Below are positions 7,862 through 16,428 of a DNA stretch of 61,008 nt, in pieces. Under the pieces are notes generated by a model that did not search any database, was not told the origin of the DNA, and worked only from the letters and a program-made list of their open reading frames with translations. Position 1 is the first letter of the stretch. Each line of letters starts with the position of its first letter. Where the stretch lies: assembly GCA_028868735.1 (NCBI GenBank), contig JAGWTW010000008.1:1-61008 (forward strand), written 5' to 3'. The stretch comes from Hyphomicrobiales bacterium. Lineage in GTDB: Bacteria; Pseudomonadota; Alphaproteobacteria; Rhizobiales; Beijerinckiaceae. Both the position numbers and the translations under genes were made by a program.

Positions 7862-9001
7862 CTAGTCCGCCGCCATCAACGCGCCGAGGCGGCCCAGATG
7901 GTGGTCATGGTCGCCGAATAGCGTGCCGGCCGCGAGAATCCTCTTGTAATAATGGCCGACCGGGAATTCGTCGGTCATGCCGATGCCGCCGTGCATCTGG
8001 ATCGCGTCTTCGGCGAGCGCGCGGCCGGCGCTCCCGAGGTGCACGCGCGCGGCGGACACGGCTTTTCCACGTTCGGTCTCGGCGCCGCCCTGCAACGCCA
8101 GCGCCGCGGCGATCGTCAGCGAGCGCATCTCCTCGAGCGTGACGAACATGTCGACGAGACGATGTTGAAGCACCTGGAAGCTCGCGAGCGGCTTGCCGAA
8201 CTGCACCCGCGTCTTCAAATAGGCGATCGTGTTCTCCACGAGCCATTCCATCGCGCCGACCGCCGCCGCGCATTCCGCAATGGCCGCGCGGTCGATTGCC
8301 TCGGCCAACGCCGGCGCCGCTTCATCCAATCTGCCGAGCAACGCGTCGGCGCCGACGCGCACGCGCGCAAAATGCACGTCGCCCGACGATGCGCCGTCGT
8401 GGTTGTGGTAGGGACGCACGCTCACGCCGGCAGTTCTCGCCTCGACGATGAACAAGCTCAGCCCGTTTTGGTCGCGGTCGGCGCCTGAGGTTCGACAGAC
8501 GACGATCAGGACGTCGGCCGCGCGCGCGTTGAGAACCATGGATTTGCGCCCATCGATCACCCACGCGTCGCCCTCGCGGACCGCGCGCGTCGCGACATCC
8601 TCGATATCGAACCGCGCCTGCGGTTCTGCAAAGGCGAGCGCGAGCTGCGTTTCGCCCGCGATCATGCGGGCGCACAGGTCTTCGGCGCTCTTGCCGCCCA
8701 CGTGCGCCAGCAGCCCCGCGCCGAGTACGACATTGGCGACGAACGGCTCGACGACGAGGCCGCGCCCGAGCGCCTCCATCGTCAGCATGAGTTCGATCGC
8801 GCCGCCGCCATAACCGCCGACGCTTTCCGGCAGCGGCGCGCCGAGCCAGCCGAGTTCCGCAAACGTCGACCAGACGTCCTGCGAGAATCCCCTGGGGTCG
8901 CGCACGCCGCGTCGGCGCTGGTCCGGATCGTATCGATCCGCCACGAAGCGGCGCAGGGAATCGGAGAGAAGCCGCTGCTCCTCGCTGAGATCGAAATTCA
9001 T
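7862..9001 (-). CDS. Acyl-CoA dehydrogenase
   Basis: A 379-residue flavoprotein with the standard three-domain ACAD layout: N-terminal helical domain (FDLSEEQRLLSDSLRRFV), middle beta domain and C-terminal helical domain ending IQMHGGIGMTDEFPVGHYYKR. The FAD-binding and C-terminal motifs (QVLQHRLVDMF, QMHGGIG) are in place. It would oxidise an acyl-CoA to the 2-enoyl-CoA, passing electrons to ETF. The usual catalytic Glu position is not certain by eye; the divergent set seen in CaiA/FadE-like pairs is likely. It is followed after 10 bases by the second dehydrogenase upstream in the operon, which suggests a heterodimer or a pair with different chain specificity. Confidence 0.9.
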   Translation of the reverse strand: MNFDLSEEQRLLSDSLRRFVADRYDPDQRRRGVRDPRGFSQDVWSTFAELGWLGAPLPESVGGYGGGAIELMLTMEALGRGLVVEPFVANVVLGAGLLAHVGGKSAEDLCARMIAGETQLALAFAEPQARFDIEDVATRAVREGDAWVIDGRKSMVLNARAADVLIVVCRTSGADRDQNGLSLFIVEARTAGVSVRPYHNHDGASSGDVHFARVRVGADALLGRLDEAAPALAEAIDRAAIAECAAAVGAMEWLVENTIAYLKTRVQFGKPLASFQVLQHRLVDMFVTLEEMRSLTIAAALALQGGAETERGKAVSAARVHLGSAGRALAEDAIQMHGGIGMTDEFPVGHYYKRILAAGTLFGDHDHHLGRLGALMAAD

Positions 9002-9011
9002 GAGCGCGGCC

Positions 9012-10232
9012 TCACAGCTTCAACACCTGCTTCGCCATGACGTTGCGCTGCACTTCGCTCGATCCGCCTGCGATGGTGAACGCGCGCGAGCGGAACCGCG
9101 ACACCGAAGCCCCTGCGGCGTAATCCGGAAGGACGTCGAGATCGTCGTCGGCGAGCCCGCCGAGCGGATCGCTGTCGGACAGCGCCGTCGAAAGATCGAA
9201 CGGCAGTCCGTAGTAACCGAGCGCATCGACTGTCGCCTGCAATATGTCCTGCACGAGCTGAGAGCCGCGCAATTTCAGCATGGAGACGCTCGGGTCGAGC
9301 GCGGCGCCGCTCTGCGTACGCGCGATGAAGCGCAAAACCGTGGCGTCGAGCGCGCGCAGCCGCGTCTCCAGCGCGGCGAGCTTGCGGCGAAACCAGTCCT
9401 GCTCGATCAGCGTCCGGCCGCCTTCGCGCTCCACCCGCGCGATCTCCTTCAGGCGATGCAGGCGCTTCTTGCTCTCGCCCACGCGCGAAAGATTGAGACG
9501 TTCGTGCTCGAGCAAGGATTTCGCCACGCTCCAGCCGTCGTTCTCCTTGTGCACGAGGTTCTCGACGGGAACGACGACATTGTCGAGAAACACCTGATTG
9601 AACAGGCGATGTCCGTTGATCGCATGGATCGGGCGGATCGAAATGCCGGCCGTCTTCATGTCGATGAGAAGGAAGCTGATGCCTTCCTGCGGTTTCGCGC
9701 TCTTGTCGGTCCGCACGAGACAGAACATGTGCGTCGCCCATTCGCCGGTCGACGTCCAGATCTTGGAGCCGTTGACGATGTAAGCGTCGCCGTCGCGGCG
9801 CGCCTCGGTCTTGAGTGAGGCGAGATCCGACCCCGCGCCAGGCTCCGAATAGCCCTGGCACCACCACTCCCGCACATTCAGTATGGCCGGCAGATAGCGC
9901 TGCTTCTGGGCCTCCGTGCCGTATCGGATCAGCACGGGGCCGAGCATGCCGATCGTGATGCCGTGAACCGGCGGACAATAGCCGAGCGCGCATTCCTCCT
10001 CGAAGATATGCCGCTGCATCACGTTCCAGCCGGCGCCGCCCCATTCGGCAGGCCAGGACGGAACGAGCCAGCCGCGCGCGGCGAGAATCTCGTGCCAGCG
10101 GCGCGTGTCGTCGCGCCCTGCATCGTATCCGTCGCGCACGCGCGTGCGGATATCGGCCGGCAGCTTGTCGGCGATGAAGCCGGCGACCTCGGCCCGGAAC
10201 GCGCGGTCCTCCGCGGTCTCCTGCATGTCCAT
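9012..10232 (-). CDS. Acyl-CoA dehydrogenase
   Basis: A 406-residue ACAD-family flavoprotein. It begins with an alpha-helical domain (DRAFRAEVAGFIADKLP and PAEWGGAGW), has YSEPGAGSDLASLKTEARRDG in the flavin/substrate domain, and ends AFTIAGGSSEVQRNVMAKQVL, the conserved C-terminal ACAD motif. YSEPGAGSDL resembles the long-chain/FadE17-type branch found in steroid and cyclic-acid pathways. ATG at 10232 is preferred (GGGAG 8 bases upstream) over the internal ATG at 10226. Nineteen bases separate it from the acyl-CoA synthetase gene. It is probably cotranscribed and functionally paired with the 7862-9001 dehydrogenase. Confidence 0.9.
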   Translation of the reverse strand: MDMQETAEDRAFRAEVAGFIADKLPADIRTRVRDGYDAGRDDTRRWHEILAARGWLVPSWPAEWGGAGWNVMQRHIFEEECALGYCPPVHGITIGMLGPVLIRYGTEAQKQRYLPAILNVREWWCQGYSEPGAGSDLASLKTEARRDGDAYIVNGSKIWTSTGEWATHMFCLVRTDKSAKPQEGISFLLIDMKTAGISIRPIHAINGHRLFNQVFLDNVVVPVENLVHKENDGWSVAKSLLEHERLNLSRVGESKKRLHRLKEIARVEREGGRTLIEQDWFRRKLAALETRLRALDATVLRFIARTQSGAALDPSVSMLKLRGSQLVQDILQATVDALGYYGLPFDLSTALSDSDPLGGLADDDLDVLPDYAAGASVSRFRSRAFTIAGGSSEVQRNVMAKQVLKL

Positions 10233-10251
10233 GGCGCGCGCTCCCGCCGCT

Positions 10252-12351
10252 CTAGCGACCGACCAGCACCGCGTCGAGCGCAAGCGCGCCCTGCCCTTTC
10301 GGGCGCACGACGAAGGGATTGATGTCGAGCGTCTCGAGGCTGTCGTCGGCCGCCGCGGCGAAGCGCGAGACCGCGACAAGCGCGTCGGCGAGCGCGTCGA
10401 GATCGGCAGGCGGCGCGCCGCGTACGCCTTCCAGAACCTTGTAGCCCTTGATCTCGCGGATCATGTCGAGCGCCACGTCGCGGCCGAACGGCGCGGCGCG
10501 GAACGACACGTCCTTCAGAACCTCCACCATCACGCCGCCGAGCCCGAACATGACGACGGGCCCGAAAGCCGGATCGTTCTGGACGCCCACGATACATTCG
10601 ACGACGCCCGAGATCATCGGCGCAATCAGCACGCCGTCGACTTTGGCCTGCGGCGCAGCCTTCTTCGCATTGGCCGTCACCTCGTCGAACGCCGCGCGCA
10701 CGGCGGCGGCGTCGGCGAGCCGCAGCTTCACGCCGCCGATGTCGCTCTTGTGCAGGATGTCGGCGGACGCGATTTTCGCGACGACCGGAAAGCCGAATTT
10801 CTGCGCGGCCGCCGCCGCCTCGTCCGCGCTCCTGCAGATGGCCGAGGGCACGACCGGGACGCCGGCGGCGCCCAGCGCGCGCAGCGCGTCCGCCTCGTTG
10901 AGCACGCCTTTGGGCGCAGGCGCAGATTTCGGCGTCTCGACAGGCAGCGGCTTCGTCCGCATCGCTCTGGCGACGCCGGCGAGCGCGCCGAGCGTGCGCA
11001 TCATGCGGCTCGGATCCTCGAACGGCATGCAGCCCGTCTCCTCGATCGCCTTCGCGACCTCGGGCCGGAACAAGGCGCAGCAGGCGTAAGCGAGATGCGG
11101 ATGTTCCTTGCGGATGCGCCCGACGAGCTCGGCCGTATGCATGCCGAATTCCGGCGAAAGGCCCGCCGCCGCATGGAAGGTCGCGAGCATGTCGTAGCGG
11201 CCGGTCGCCAGCACGATGTTGAGAACCTTGTCGAGCAGCGTGCGGTCGCTCGCGACCTGCCCTGTCGTATCGACGGGATTGCGCGGCGCGGCGAAGGAGA
11301 CCAGCTCCTTGATTTTCGCCTGCGCATCGGCCGGCGTCTCGGCGACGTCGAGCCCCGCTTCGAGCGCGTCGTCAGCCATCAGCACGCCGACGCCGCCCGA
11401 CACGGTGACGATGGCGATGCGGTTGCTCTTCGGAAGACCGAGGCTCGATATGGCGAGTCCGATGTCGAAGAACTCCTCGATCGTCTTGGCACGATAGGCG
11501 CCGCACTGGCGCAGCGCCGCGTCGTAGACCGCGTCTTCGCCGGCGAGCGCCGACGTGTGCGAGGCCGCCGCCGCCGCGCCGAGCGACGTGCGCCCGACCT
11601 TGGCGACAATGACGGGCTTGCCGGCAGCGCGCGCCATCTCCAGCGCGCGCATGAGCTTGCGGCCGTCCTTTGCGCCCTCGAGATAGGCGAGGATGACGTC
11701 GGTGTCGTCCGATCCGGCGAGCCAGCCGATGCAATCGGCGACGTCGACGTCCGCTTCGTTGCCGGTCGCGATCCAGTGCGACAGTCCGAGGCCGCGTCCG
11801 CGCGCCAGCGAATAGGCATAGGCGCCGAACGCGCCGGACTGGCTGACGATAGCGACGCGGCCCGGCGTCGCCTGCCCCACCCCGATGACCGGCGAGAAGG
11901 TCGCGTTCGCTTTCAAGGCGACATTCGCGAAGCCGAGGCAATTCGGTCCGAGGATGCGCATGCCGGCCTTGCGTGCGATCTGCGTCATGCGGTCCTGTTC
12001 CGCGCGGCCTGCTTCATCCACTTCCGCAAAGCCCGACGAAAACACGACGAGGCTCTTCACGCCCTTCTTCGCGGCGTCCTCGACAGCGCCGACGACGGCG
12101 CTCGCCGGCACGGACAGAATCGCGAGATCGACGCCGCCGGGAATTTCCGTCAACGACGGATAGGCCTTCAGCCCCTGAACTTCGGACGAACGCGGATTGA
12201 CCGGAATGATTTCGCCCGCATAGCCGAAACGTTTGAGAAAATCGATCGGCCTGCCGCCGATTTTCGTTGCTTCGGCCGATGCGCCGACCACTGCGATCGA
12301 CTTCGGAGCGAACAAAGCCGACAGGCTCTGCGTATCGATGGAAGGCTGCAT
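10252..12351 (-). CDS. Acyl-CoA synthetase, NDP-forming (acetate-CoA ligase/ATP-grasp fusion)
   Basis: A 699-residue fused enzyme. Order: CoA-binding domain (IAVVGASAEATKIGG, then PVNPRSSEVQG), succinyl-CoA-ligase-like domains with the conserved phospho-histidine region (AAASHTSALAGEDAVYDAAL), and a C-terminal ATP-grasp domain (FPVVAKIASADILHKSDIGGV, GLGGVMVEVLKD). It would activate a carboxylate to its CoA thioester through a phosphohistidine, producing NDP rather than AMP. Start 12351 has GAGGAAAC directly upstream. It opens the minus-strand acyl-CoA operon (synthetase, two dehydrogenases, hydratase), suiting CoA activation of the acid made by the cluster. Many relatives have broad substrate range, so the natural acid is unknown. 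Confidence 0.9.
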   Translation of the reverse strand: MQPSIDTQSLSALFAPKSIAVVGASAEATKIGGRPIDFLKRFGYAGEIIPVNPRSSEVQGLKAYPSLTEIPGGVDLAILSVPASAVVGAVEDAAKKGVKSLVVFSSGFAEVDEAGRAEQDRMTQIARKAGMRILGPNCLGFANVALKANATFSPVIGVGQATPGRVAIVSQSGAFGAYAYSLARGRGLGLSHWIATGNEADVDVADCIGWLAGSDDTDVILAYLEGAKDGRKLMRALEMARAAGKPVIVAKVGRTSLGAAAAASHTSALAGEDAVYDAALRQCGAYRAKTIEEFFDIGLAISSLGLPKSNRIAIVTVSGGVGVLMADDALEAGLDVAETPADAQAKIKELVSFAAPRNPVDTTGQVASDRTLLDKVLNIVLATGRYDMLATFHAAAGLSPEFGMHTAELVGRIRKEHPHLAYACCALFRPEVAKAIEETGCMPFEDPSRMMRTLGALAGVARAMRTKPLPVETPKSAPAPKGVLNEADALRALGAAGVPVVPSAICRSADEAAAAAQKFGFPVVAKIASADILHKSDIGGVKLRLADAAAVRAAFDEVTANAKKAAPQAKVDGVLIAPMISGVVECIVGVQNDPAFGPVVMFGLGGVMVEVLKDVSFRAAPFGRDVALDMIREIKGYKVLEGVRGAPPADLDALADALVAVSRFAAAADDSLETLDINPFVVRPKGQGALALDAVLVGR

Positions 12352-12402
12352 GTTTCCTCGTCCGGCGTCGGAGGATCTTTCGCCCTCCCGCAAGCAGGCC
12401 AA

Positions 12403-12417
12403 CATCATTCGATGGCA
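12403..12417. promoter_or_regulatory. Degenerate copy of the IclR-type palindrome
   Basis: CATCATTCGATGGCA matches the core TTCCATTCAATGGAA of the palindrome at 13249-13267 in 10 of 15 positions. It lies about 52 bases upstream of the acyl-CoA synthetase start, where an IclR regulator could act on this operon. Weak by sequence alone. Confidence 0.3.
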
Positions 12418-12432
12418 GTGTCAATCGTGCAA

Positions 12433-13236
12433 TCACGTCTGCGCGCTGAAGGCTTCTGCAATCGCATTCGCCGTCGCGCGCAATGGCGCAAGATAGCGCC
12501 GCACCGCCTCGCGATCCGTAAGGGCCTTGCCGAAATAGCGCAGCGTCACAGACGCCACGACGCGGCGCGCCGCGAGCACCGGCACGGCGAAGCCTTGCGC
12601 CGGATCGCGCGCAGCCGGCGGACTCGGCGCGAACCCCTGTCGCGCTATGCCGGCGAGCAACCCGTCGACATAGGCGCGGTCGCGCGCGCTGCGATCGGCC
12701 GCGCGCCCGGAGGCGCGCAGGAGCGCAAGGATCGTGTCGCGCTCGTCGGCCGGACAGAAGGCGAGATAGGCAAGACCGACCGCCGAATGCAGCATCGGCA
12801 CGCGGCGCAGCATCCGCGCATCGTCGCCGGACGTCGTGAACGGGCTTTCGCGCGAGGACGAGACGCGCAGGCGCATCGTGTCCGTCTCGAGCGTGGCGAG
12901 AGACACCGGCCATTTGTGCTCGGCCGTGAATCGCGAGAGGTGCGGCCGGGCGATCTCGACGATCGCGTCGTGGCTGCGATAGCCCGACGACAACGCGAGC
13001 GCGCGCTCGCCGAGCATGTAGCCGCGCCGGTTGGGCAGGCGCAGCGCATAGCCTTCCCCCGCCAGCAGGCTCAGCATGCGCACTATGGTCGGCTTCGGCA
13101 GCCCCGTCTCGGCCGCAATCGTCTCGACGCTGCTGATCGTACGCTGATTCAGCGCTTTGAGGATCGCGAGGCCGCGCAGCAGCACCTGCCGCGGTGCGCC
13201 GGTTCCGGCGTCCTGCTTCGACGGCGATCGAGCCAT
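12433..13236 (-). CDS. IclR family transcriptional regulator
   Basis: A 267-residue regulator. The N-terminal winged helix is visible (VLLRGLAILKALNQRTISSVETIAAETGLPKPTIVRMLSLL in consecutive pieces), and the C-terminal effector domain spans about residues 85-260 (SVGLAYLAF..., then GFAVPVLAARRVVASVTLRY). IclR proteins bind small acids or aromatic metabolites and control adjacent catabolic operons. ATG at 13236 has GGGGAGAGCAG before it; a TTG further upstream would overlap the operator and is less likely. It is oriented like the acyl-CoA operon, 81 bases upstream of it, and divergent from the GFA-dioxygenase genes. A palindrome sits between the divergent genes, which fits autoregulation. Confidence 0.9.
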   Translation of the reverse strand: MARSPSKQDAGTGAPRQVLLRGLAILKALNQRTISSVETIAAETGLPKPTIVRMLSLLAGEGYALRLPNRRGYMLGERALALSSGYRSHDAIVEIARPHLSRFTAEHKWPVSLATLETDTMRLRVSSSRESPFTTSGDDARMLRRVPMLHSAVGLAYLAFCPADERDTILALLRASGRAADRSARDRAYVDGLLAGIARQGFAPSPPAARDPAQGFAVPVLAARRVVASVTLRYFGKALTDREAVRRYLAPLRATANAIAEAFSAQT

Positions 13237-13248
13237 CTGCTCTCCCCT

Positions 13249-13267
13249 AATTCCATTCAATGGAATT
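13249..13267. promoter_or_regulatory. Palindromic operator in the iclR-GFA divergent region
   Basis: AATTCCATTCAATGGAATT is a perfect 9+1+9 palindrome that resembles known IclR-family sites (TGGAA-centred). It ends 13 bases upstream of the IclR start codon and about 85 bases before the GFA gene. A regulator bound here would block its own promoter and could affect both directions. Confidence 0.65.
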
Positions 13268-13352
13268 CATAAAGTTTCCCGTGGTCAAGTGGAAAGATTC
13301 CGGCACCATGGCTGCAACAGAATGGCGATGAACGGCCGCAGGGAGGAAAACG

Positions 13353-13811
13353 ATGAAGATCGATGGCGGCTGCCTGTGCGGCCACGTAGCGTATGAGGCG
13401 GAAATCGACCCCGAAAAGGTGGCGATTTGCCATTGCACGGACTGCCAGATCAATTCGGCGACCGCCTATCGCTATGGCGTTCCGGTACGCCGCGAGAACT
13501 TTCGCCTGACACGCGGCGCCTTGAAGACTTTCGTCAAGACCGCCGAAAGCGGCGGCGAACGCGCTTTGAGTTTCTGCCCGGAATGCGGGACGTCGATCCA
13601 TGGCGGCGACGTGGTCGAACCGAAGGTTTTTTCCTTGCGCCTCGGCACGGCGCGCCAGCGCGCGGACCTGCGGCCGAAGCGCCAGGTTTGGCGACGCTCC
13701 GCCATGCCCTGGATCGACGATCTGTCCGATATGCCCGCTCACGAAACGCAGCCCTGGACTCGCGACGCCAAGGGCGCCCTCGTGCGCTTGGCGGATGTTC
13801 CGAGCAATTGA
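13353..13811 (+). CDS. GFA (glutathione-dependent formaldehyde-activating/CENP-V) family protein
   Basis: A 152-residue zinc-binding protein with the family's cysteine sets: CLCG at residues 7-10, then CHCTDC, then CPECGTS. The Cys clusters build two zinc sites in the Mss4-like fold. Despite the family name, many members do not act on formaldehyde, and a glutathione-adduct role is only a possibility. ATG at 13353 follows GGAGGAAAACG. It begins the plus-strand unit that continues with two dioxygenases and an SDR (17 bases to the next start). If demethylation or ether cleavage releases formaldehyde in this pathway, a formaldehyde-handling protein here would make sense; this is inference. Confidence 0.88.
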   Translation: MKIDGGCLCGHVAYEAEIDPEKVAICHCTDCQINSATAYRYGVPVRRENFRLTRGALKTFVKTAESGGERALSFCPECGTSIHGGDVVEPKVFSLRLGTARQRADLRPKRQVWRRSAMPWIDDLSDMPAHETQPWTRDAKGALVRLADVPSN

Positions 13812-13827
13812 AACGATCGGAAAAGCA

Positions 13828-14766
13828 ATGGCCGCTCTCGGGAAACCGCACAATCTCGCCGTCGCGCCGGCGGTCGTCCGGCCGTCCGCCCTCATGCATT
13901 CGCTGAAGGTCGAAATCTGCACGCCGGCGATCGGCGCCGAGATCGGCAACGTCAGCCTCGCCGACGCGCCGCACGACGCCGATCTCGTCGCGGAACTGCG
14001 CGCGCTCTGGATGCGTCACAAGGTGCTTTTCTTCCGCGACCAGCACGTGACGCCGATGGAGCAGCAGACATTCGCTCAAGCTTTCGGCGCGCTCGAACCG
14101 CATCCTTCGCTGCCGATGCATCCGGAAGCGCCGATGCTGCTGCCGCTCTACCGCAATCTCGACCCCACGAAGCCCAACACGGTCGAGAAGGCGAGCCGCG
14201 AAAACGCCTGGCACGCCGATACGACCTACGTGAAGACGCCTTCGCGCGGCGCCATGCTGCGATGTGAGACATGCCCCGACAGCGGCGGCGATACGATGTG
14301 GGCGAACATGGCGCTCGCCTACGAGCGTCTGCCCGAACGGGTCAGGACGAAGGTCGACGGCCTCTACGCCATGCACTCGCTGGAGCAGATGTTCGCGGCG
14401 CAACTGCCTTACGAAAAACGCAAGAAGGCCGCGGCCGCGACCCCTGCGGTCGAACATCCCGTCGTCATGAAACATCCGGAGACCGGTGAGAAGGTTCTGT
14501 TCGTCAATCAGGCCTTCACGACCCACTTCACGAACTACTACAATTTCGCGGACGTGCGATACGGACAGGATTTCGTGATCGAGGCCAATCATCTCATGAA
14601 TTTTCTGATCTCGCAGGCGCAAATCCCCGAATACCAGGTGCGCCTCAAGTGGCGTCCGGGGACGGTCGCGATGTGGGACAATCTCCTGACGCAGCATTAC
14701 GCCGTGTCGGACTACGGCGACGCGCCGCGCAAGATGCTGCGCGCGACGTTCAAGGGATTCGCATGA
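13828..14766 (+). CDS. TauD/TfdA family 2-oxoglutarate-dependent dioxygenase (copy 1)
   Basis: A 312-residue enzyme with the Fe(II) facial triad visible: HAD motif H129-x-D131 (NAWHADTTYV) and a distal His at about residue 290 (WDNLLTQHYAV), with an Arg near RATFKGF for the 2-oxoglutarate carboxylate. Such enzymes hydroxylate next to a heteroatom, releasing sulfite from sulfonates, sulfate from alkyl sulfates, or opening aryl-ethers (TfdA). Position 13828 is chosen for its ATG, but the ribosome site there is weak; ATG 13894 (MHSLKVE) is an alternative that still keeps the active site. It is 34 bases before a second, clearly distinct TauD-family gene. Confidence 0.88.
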   Translation: MAALGKPHNLAVAPAVVRPSALMHSLKVEICTPAIGAEIGNVSLADAPHDADLVAELRALWMRHKVLFFRDQHVTPMEQQTFAQAFGALEPHPSLPMHPEAPMLLPLYRNLDPTKPNTVEKASRENAWHADTTYVKTPSRGAMLRCETCPDSGGDTMWANMALAYERLPERVRTKVDGLYAMHSLEQMFAAQLPYEKRKKAAAATPAVEHPVVMKHPETGEKVLFVNQAFTTHFTNYYNFADVRYGQDFVIEANHLMNFLISQAQIPEYQVRLKWRPGTVAMWDNLLTQHYAVSDYGDAPRKMLRATFKGFA

Positions 14767-14800
14767 AACGCTCGACGAGCGAATAACGGAGGAAAGAACG

Positions 14801-15637
14801 ATGGCTTACCAGACGATCGAGGTTCGCAAGCTCACGCCGGTCATCGGCGCCGAAATTCACGGCGTCGACCTGTCGAAAGATTTGGGCAATCAGCAATTTC
14901 AGGAGATTCACGACGCTCTGATGGAAAATCTCGTCGTGTTCTTCCGCGACCAGAAGATGACGATCGACCAGCACAAGGCCTTCGGGCGCCGCTTCGGCAA
15001 GTTGCACGTGCACCCGAACGCGCCGCAGGACCTGCCTGACCACAAGGACATTCTCGTCATCAAGGCCGACGAGAATTCAAAACATGTCGCGGGCGAGGAA
15101 TGGCATTCAGACGTGACCTGCGACGAAGAGCCGCCGATGGGCTCGATCCTCTACCTGCACACCGTGCCGCCGGACGGCGGCGGCGCCACCATGTTCGCCA
15201 ATATGTACGCAGCCTTCGACGGGCTTTCGAAGCCCATGCAGCGCTTTCTGGAAGGCTTGACCGCCGTCCACGACAGCGCAAAGGCGCATTTCTACCGGGT
15301 GAAGACGACCGACCGCGACGACAAGACCTACCCGCGCACGGAACATCCGATCGTGCGCACGCACCCCGTCACCGGACGCAAGGCGCTGTTCGTCAACCGG
15401 GGCTTCACGAACCGCATCATGGGCCTGAAGAAGCGCGAGGGCGACGCGCTGCTCGAAATGCTGTTCCAGCATATCGAGACGCCGGAATTCCAGTGCCGCT
15501 TTCACTGGCAGCCGAATTCGGTCGCCTTCTGGGACAACCGCGCGACGCAGCACCGGGCTTTGTTCGACTATCACCCGCATCGCCGCTACGGCCATCGCGT
15601 GACGGTCTGCGGCGACAAGCCGTTCTACCGGGCGTAA
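14801..15637 (+). CDS. TauD/TfdA family 2-oxoglutarate-dependent dioxygenase (copy 2)
   Basis: A 278-residue enzyme with Fe(II) ligands H102 and D104 (EEWHSDVTCDEEP) and the distal His around residue 251 (WDNRATQHRALFDY), followed by an Arg-rich YGHRVTV segment that should bind 2-oxoglutarate. Length and motif spacing are standard for TauD/TfdA/AtsK-type oxygenases. ATG at 14801 has GGAGGAAAGAACG upstream. Paired with copy 1 it could act on a second bond or an alternative substrate. An SDR starts 17 bases later. The presence of a sulfatase and an aliphatic ABC importer nearby is compatible with an organosulfur or ether substrate, but the specificity is not deducible. Confidence 0.9.
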   Translation: MAYQTIEVRKLTPVIGAEIHGVDLSKDLGNQQFQEIHDALMENLVVFFRDQKMTIDQHKAFGRRFGKLHVHPNAPQDLPDHKDILVIKADENSKHVAGEEWHSDVTCDEEPPMGSILYLHTVPPDGGGATMFANMYAAFDGLSKPMQRFLEGLTAVHDSAKAHFYRVKTTDRDDKTYPRTEHPIVRTHPVTGRKALFVNRGFTNRIMGLKKREGDALLEMLFQHIETPEFQCRFHWQPNSVAFWDNRATQHRALFDYHPHRRYGHRVTVCGDKPFYRA

Positions 15638-15654
15638 GGGCGCGGACGACAGCC

Positions 15655-16425
15655 ATGATGAAAGACGTGTTTTCGCTCGAGGGCCGCACGGCCCTCGTCA
15701 CCGGCGGCTCGCGCGGCATCGGCCGCATGATCGCCCAGGGCTTCCTCGAACAGGGGGCGAAGGTCTACATTTCGGCCCGCAAGGCGGACAAGGCCGCACA
15801 GACCGCGAAGGAACTGTCGGCCTTCGGCCCGTGCGAGGCGCTCGCCTTCGATGTGGCTTCGACCGATGGCGCAAAAGCGCTCGCCGCCGCCTATGGCGCG
15901 AAGGAATCTCACCTCGACATTCTCGTCCATAACGCGGGCGCGGCGTGGGGGGCGTCGTTCCGCGAATTTCCCGAAGCCGGCTGGGACAAGGTCGTCGATC
16001 TCAACATGAAGGCGCCCTTCTTTCTCACCCAGGCGCTCTACAGCGCGCTGACGAAACGGGCGTCGAAGGAGCGGCCTTCGAAAGTCGTGATCATCGCGTC
16101 GGTGGACGGGTTCTTCGTCAATCCGGTGGAGAGCTATTCCTACCACGCGAGCAAGGCGGGCGTGCTGCATCTGACGAAAAAGATGGCGATGCATCTCATC
16201 AAGGATCACGTCGTGGTTTCGGCGATCGCGCCGGGCGCGTTTGCGACCGACATGAACAAGACCGCGCGCGACAACCCCGAATATTACGACGATCACATTC
16301 CCGCGGGCCGGATCGGCAGGCCGGAGGACATTGCGAGCGCGGCCACCTTCCTTGCGAGCCGCGCCGGCGATTATGTCGTCGGCACGACCGTCACGGTCGA
16401 CGGCGGAGTCTCCTGGGGCTACTGA
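15655..16425 (+). CDS. Short-chain dehydrogenase/reductase
   Basis: A 256-residue Rossmann oxidoreductase. TGGSRGIG is the classical SDR nucleotide-binding motif near the N-terminus, HNAGAAWG fits the NNAG position (with His for the first Asn), and the active-site Tyr-Lys pair appears in SYSYHASKAG. The C-terminus ends with GTTVTVDGGVSW, as in FabG-like members. It would oxidise or reduce a hydroxyl/ketone formed by the dioxygenases upstream. Two ATGs occur at 15655 and 15658; the first is reported. Last gene of the GFA-dioxygenase-SDR unit, 3 bases from the convergent DUF1330 gene's stop. Confidence 0.9.
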   Translation: MMKDVFSLEGRTALVTGGSRGIGRMIAQGFLEQGAKVYISARKADKAAQTAKELSAFGPCEALAFDVASTDGAKALAAAYGAKESHLDILVHNAGAAWGASFREFPEAGWDKVVDLNMKAPFFLTQALYSALTKRASKERPSKVVIIASVDGFFVNPVESYSYHASKAGVLHLTKKMAMHLIKDHVVVSAIAPGAFATDMNKTARDNPEYYDDHIPAGRIGRPEDIASAATFLASRAGDYVVGTTVTVDGGVSWGY

Positions 16426-16428
16426 GCC

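Noticed and set aside
10105..13272. A 1055-codon open frame antisense to the acyl-CoA synthetase and IclR genes
   Set aside because: Composition is Arg/Asp/His-rich without motif; the opposite strand has complete recognised enzymes.
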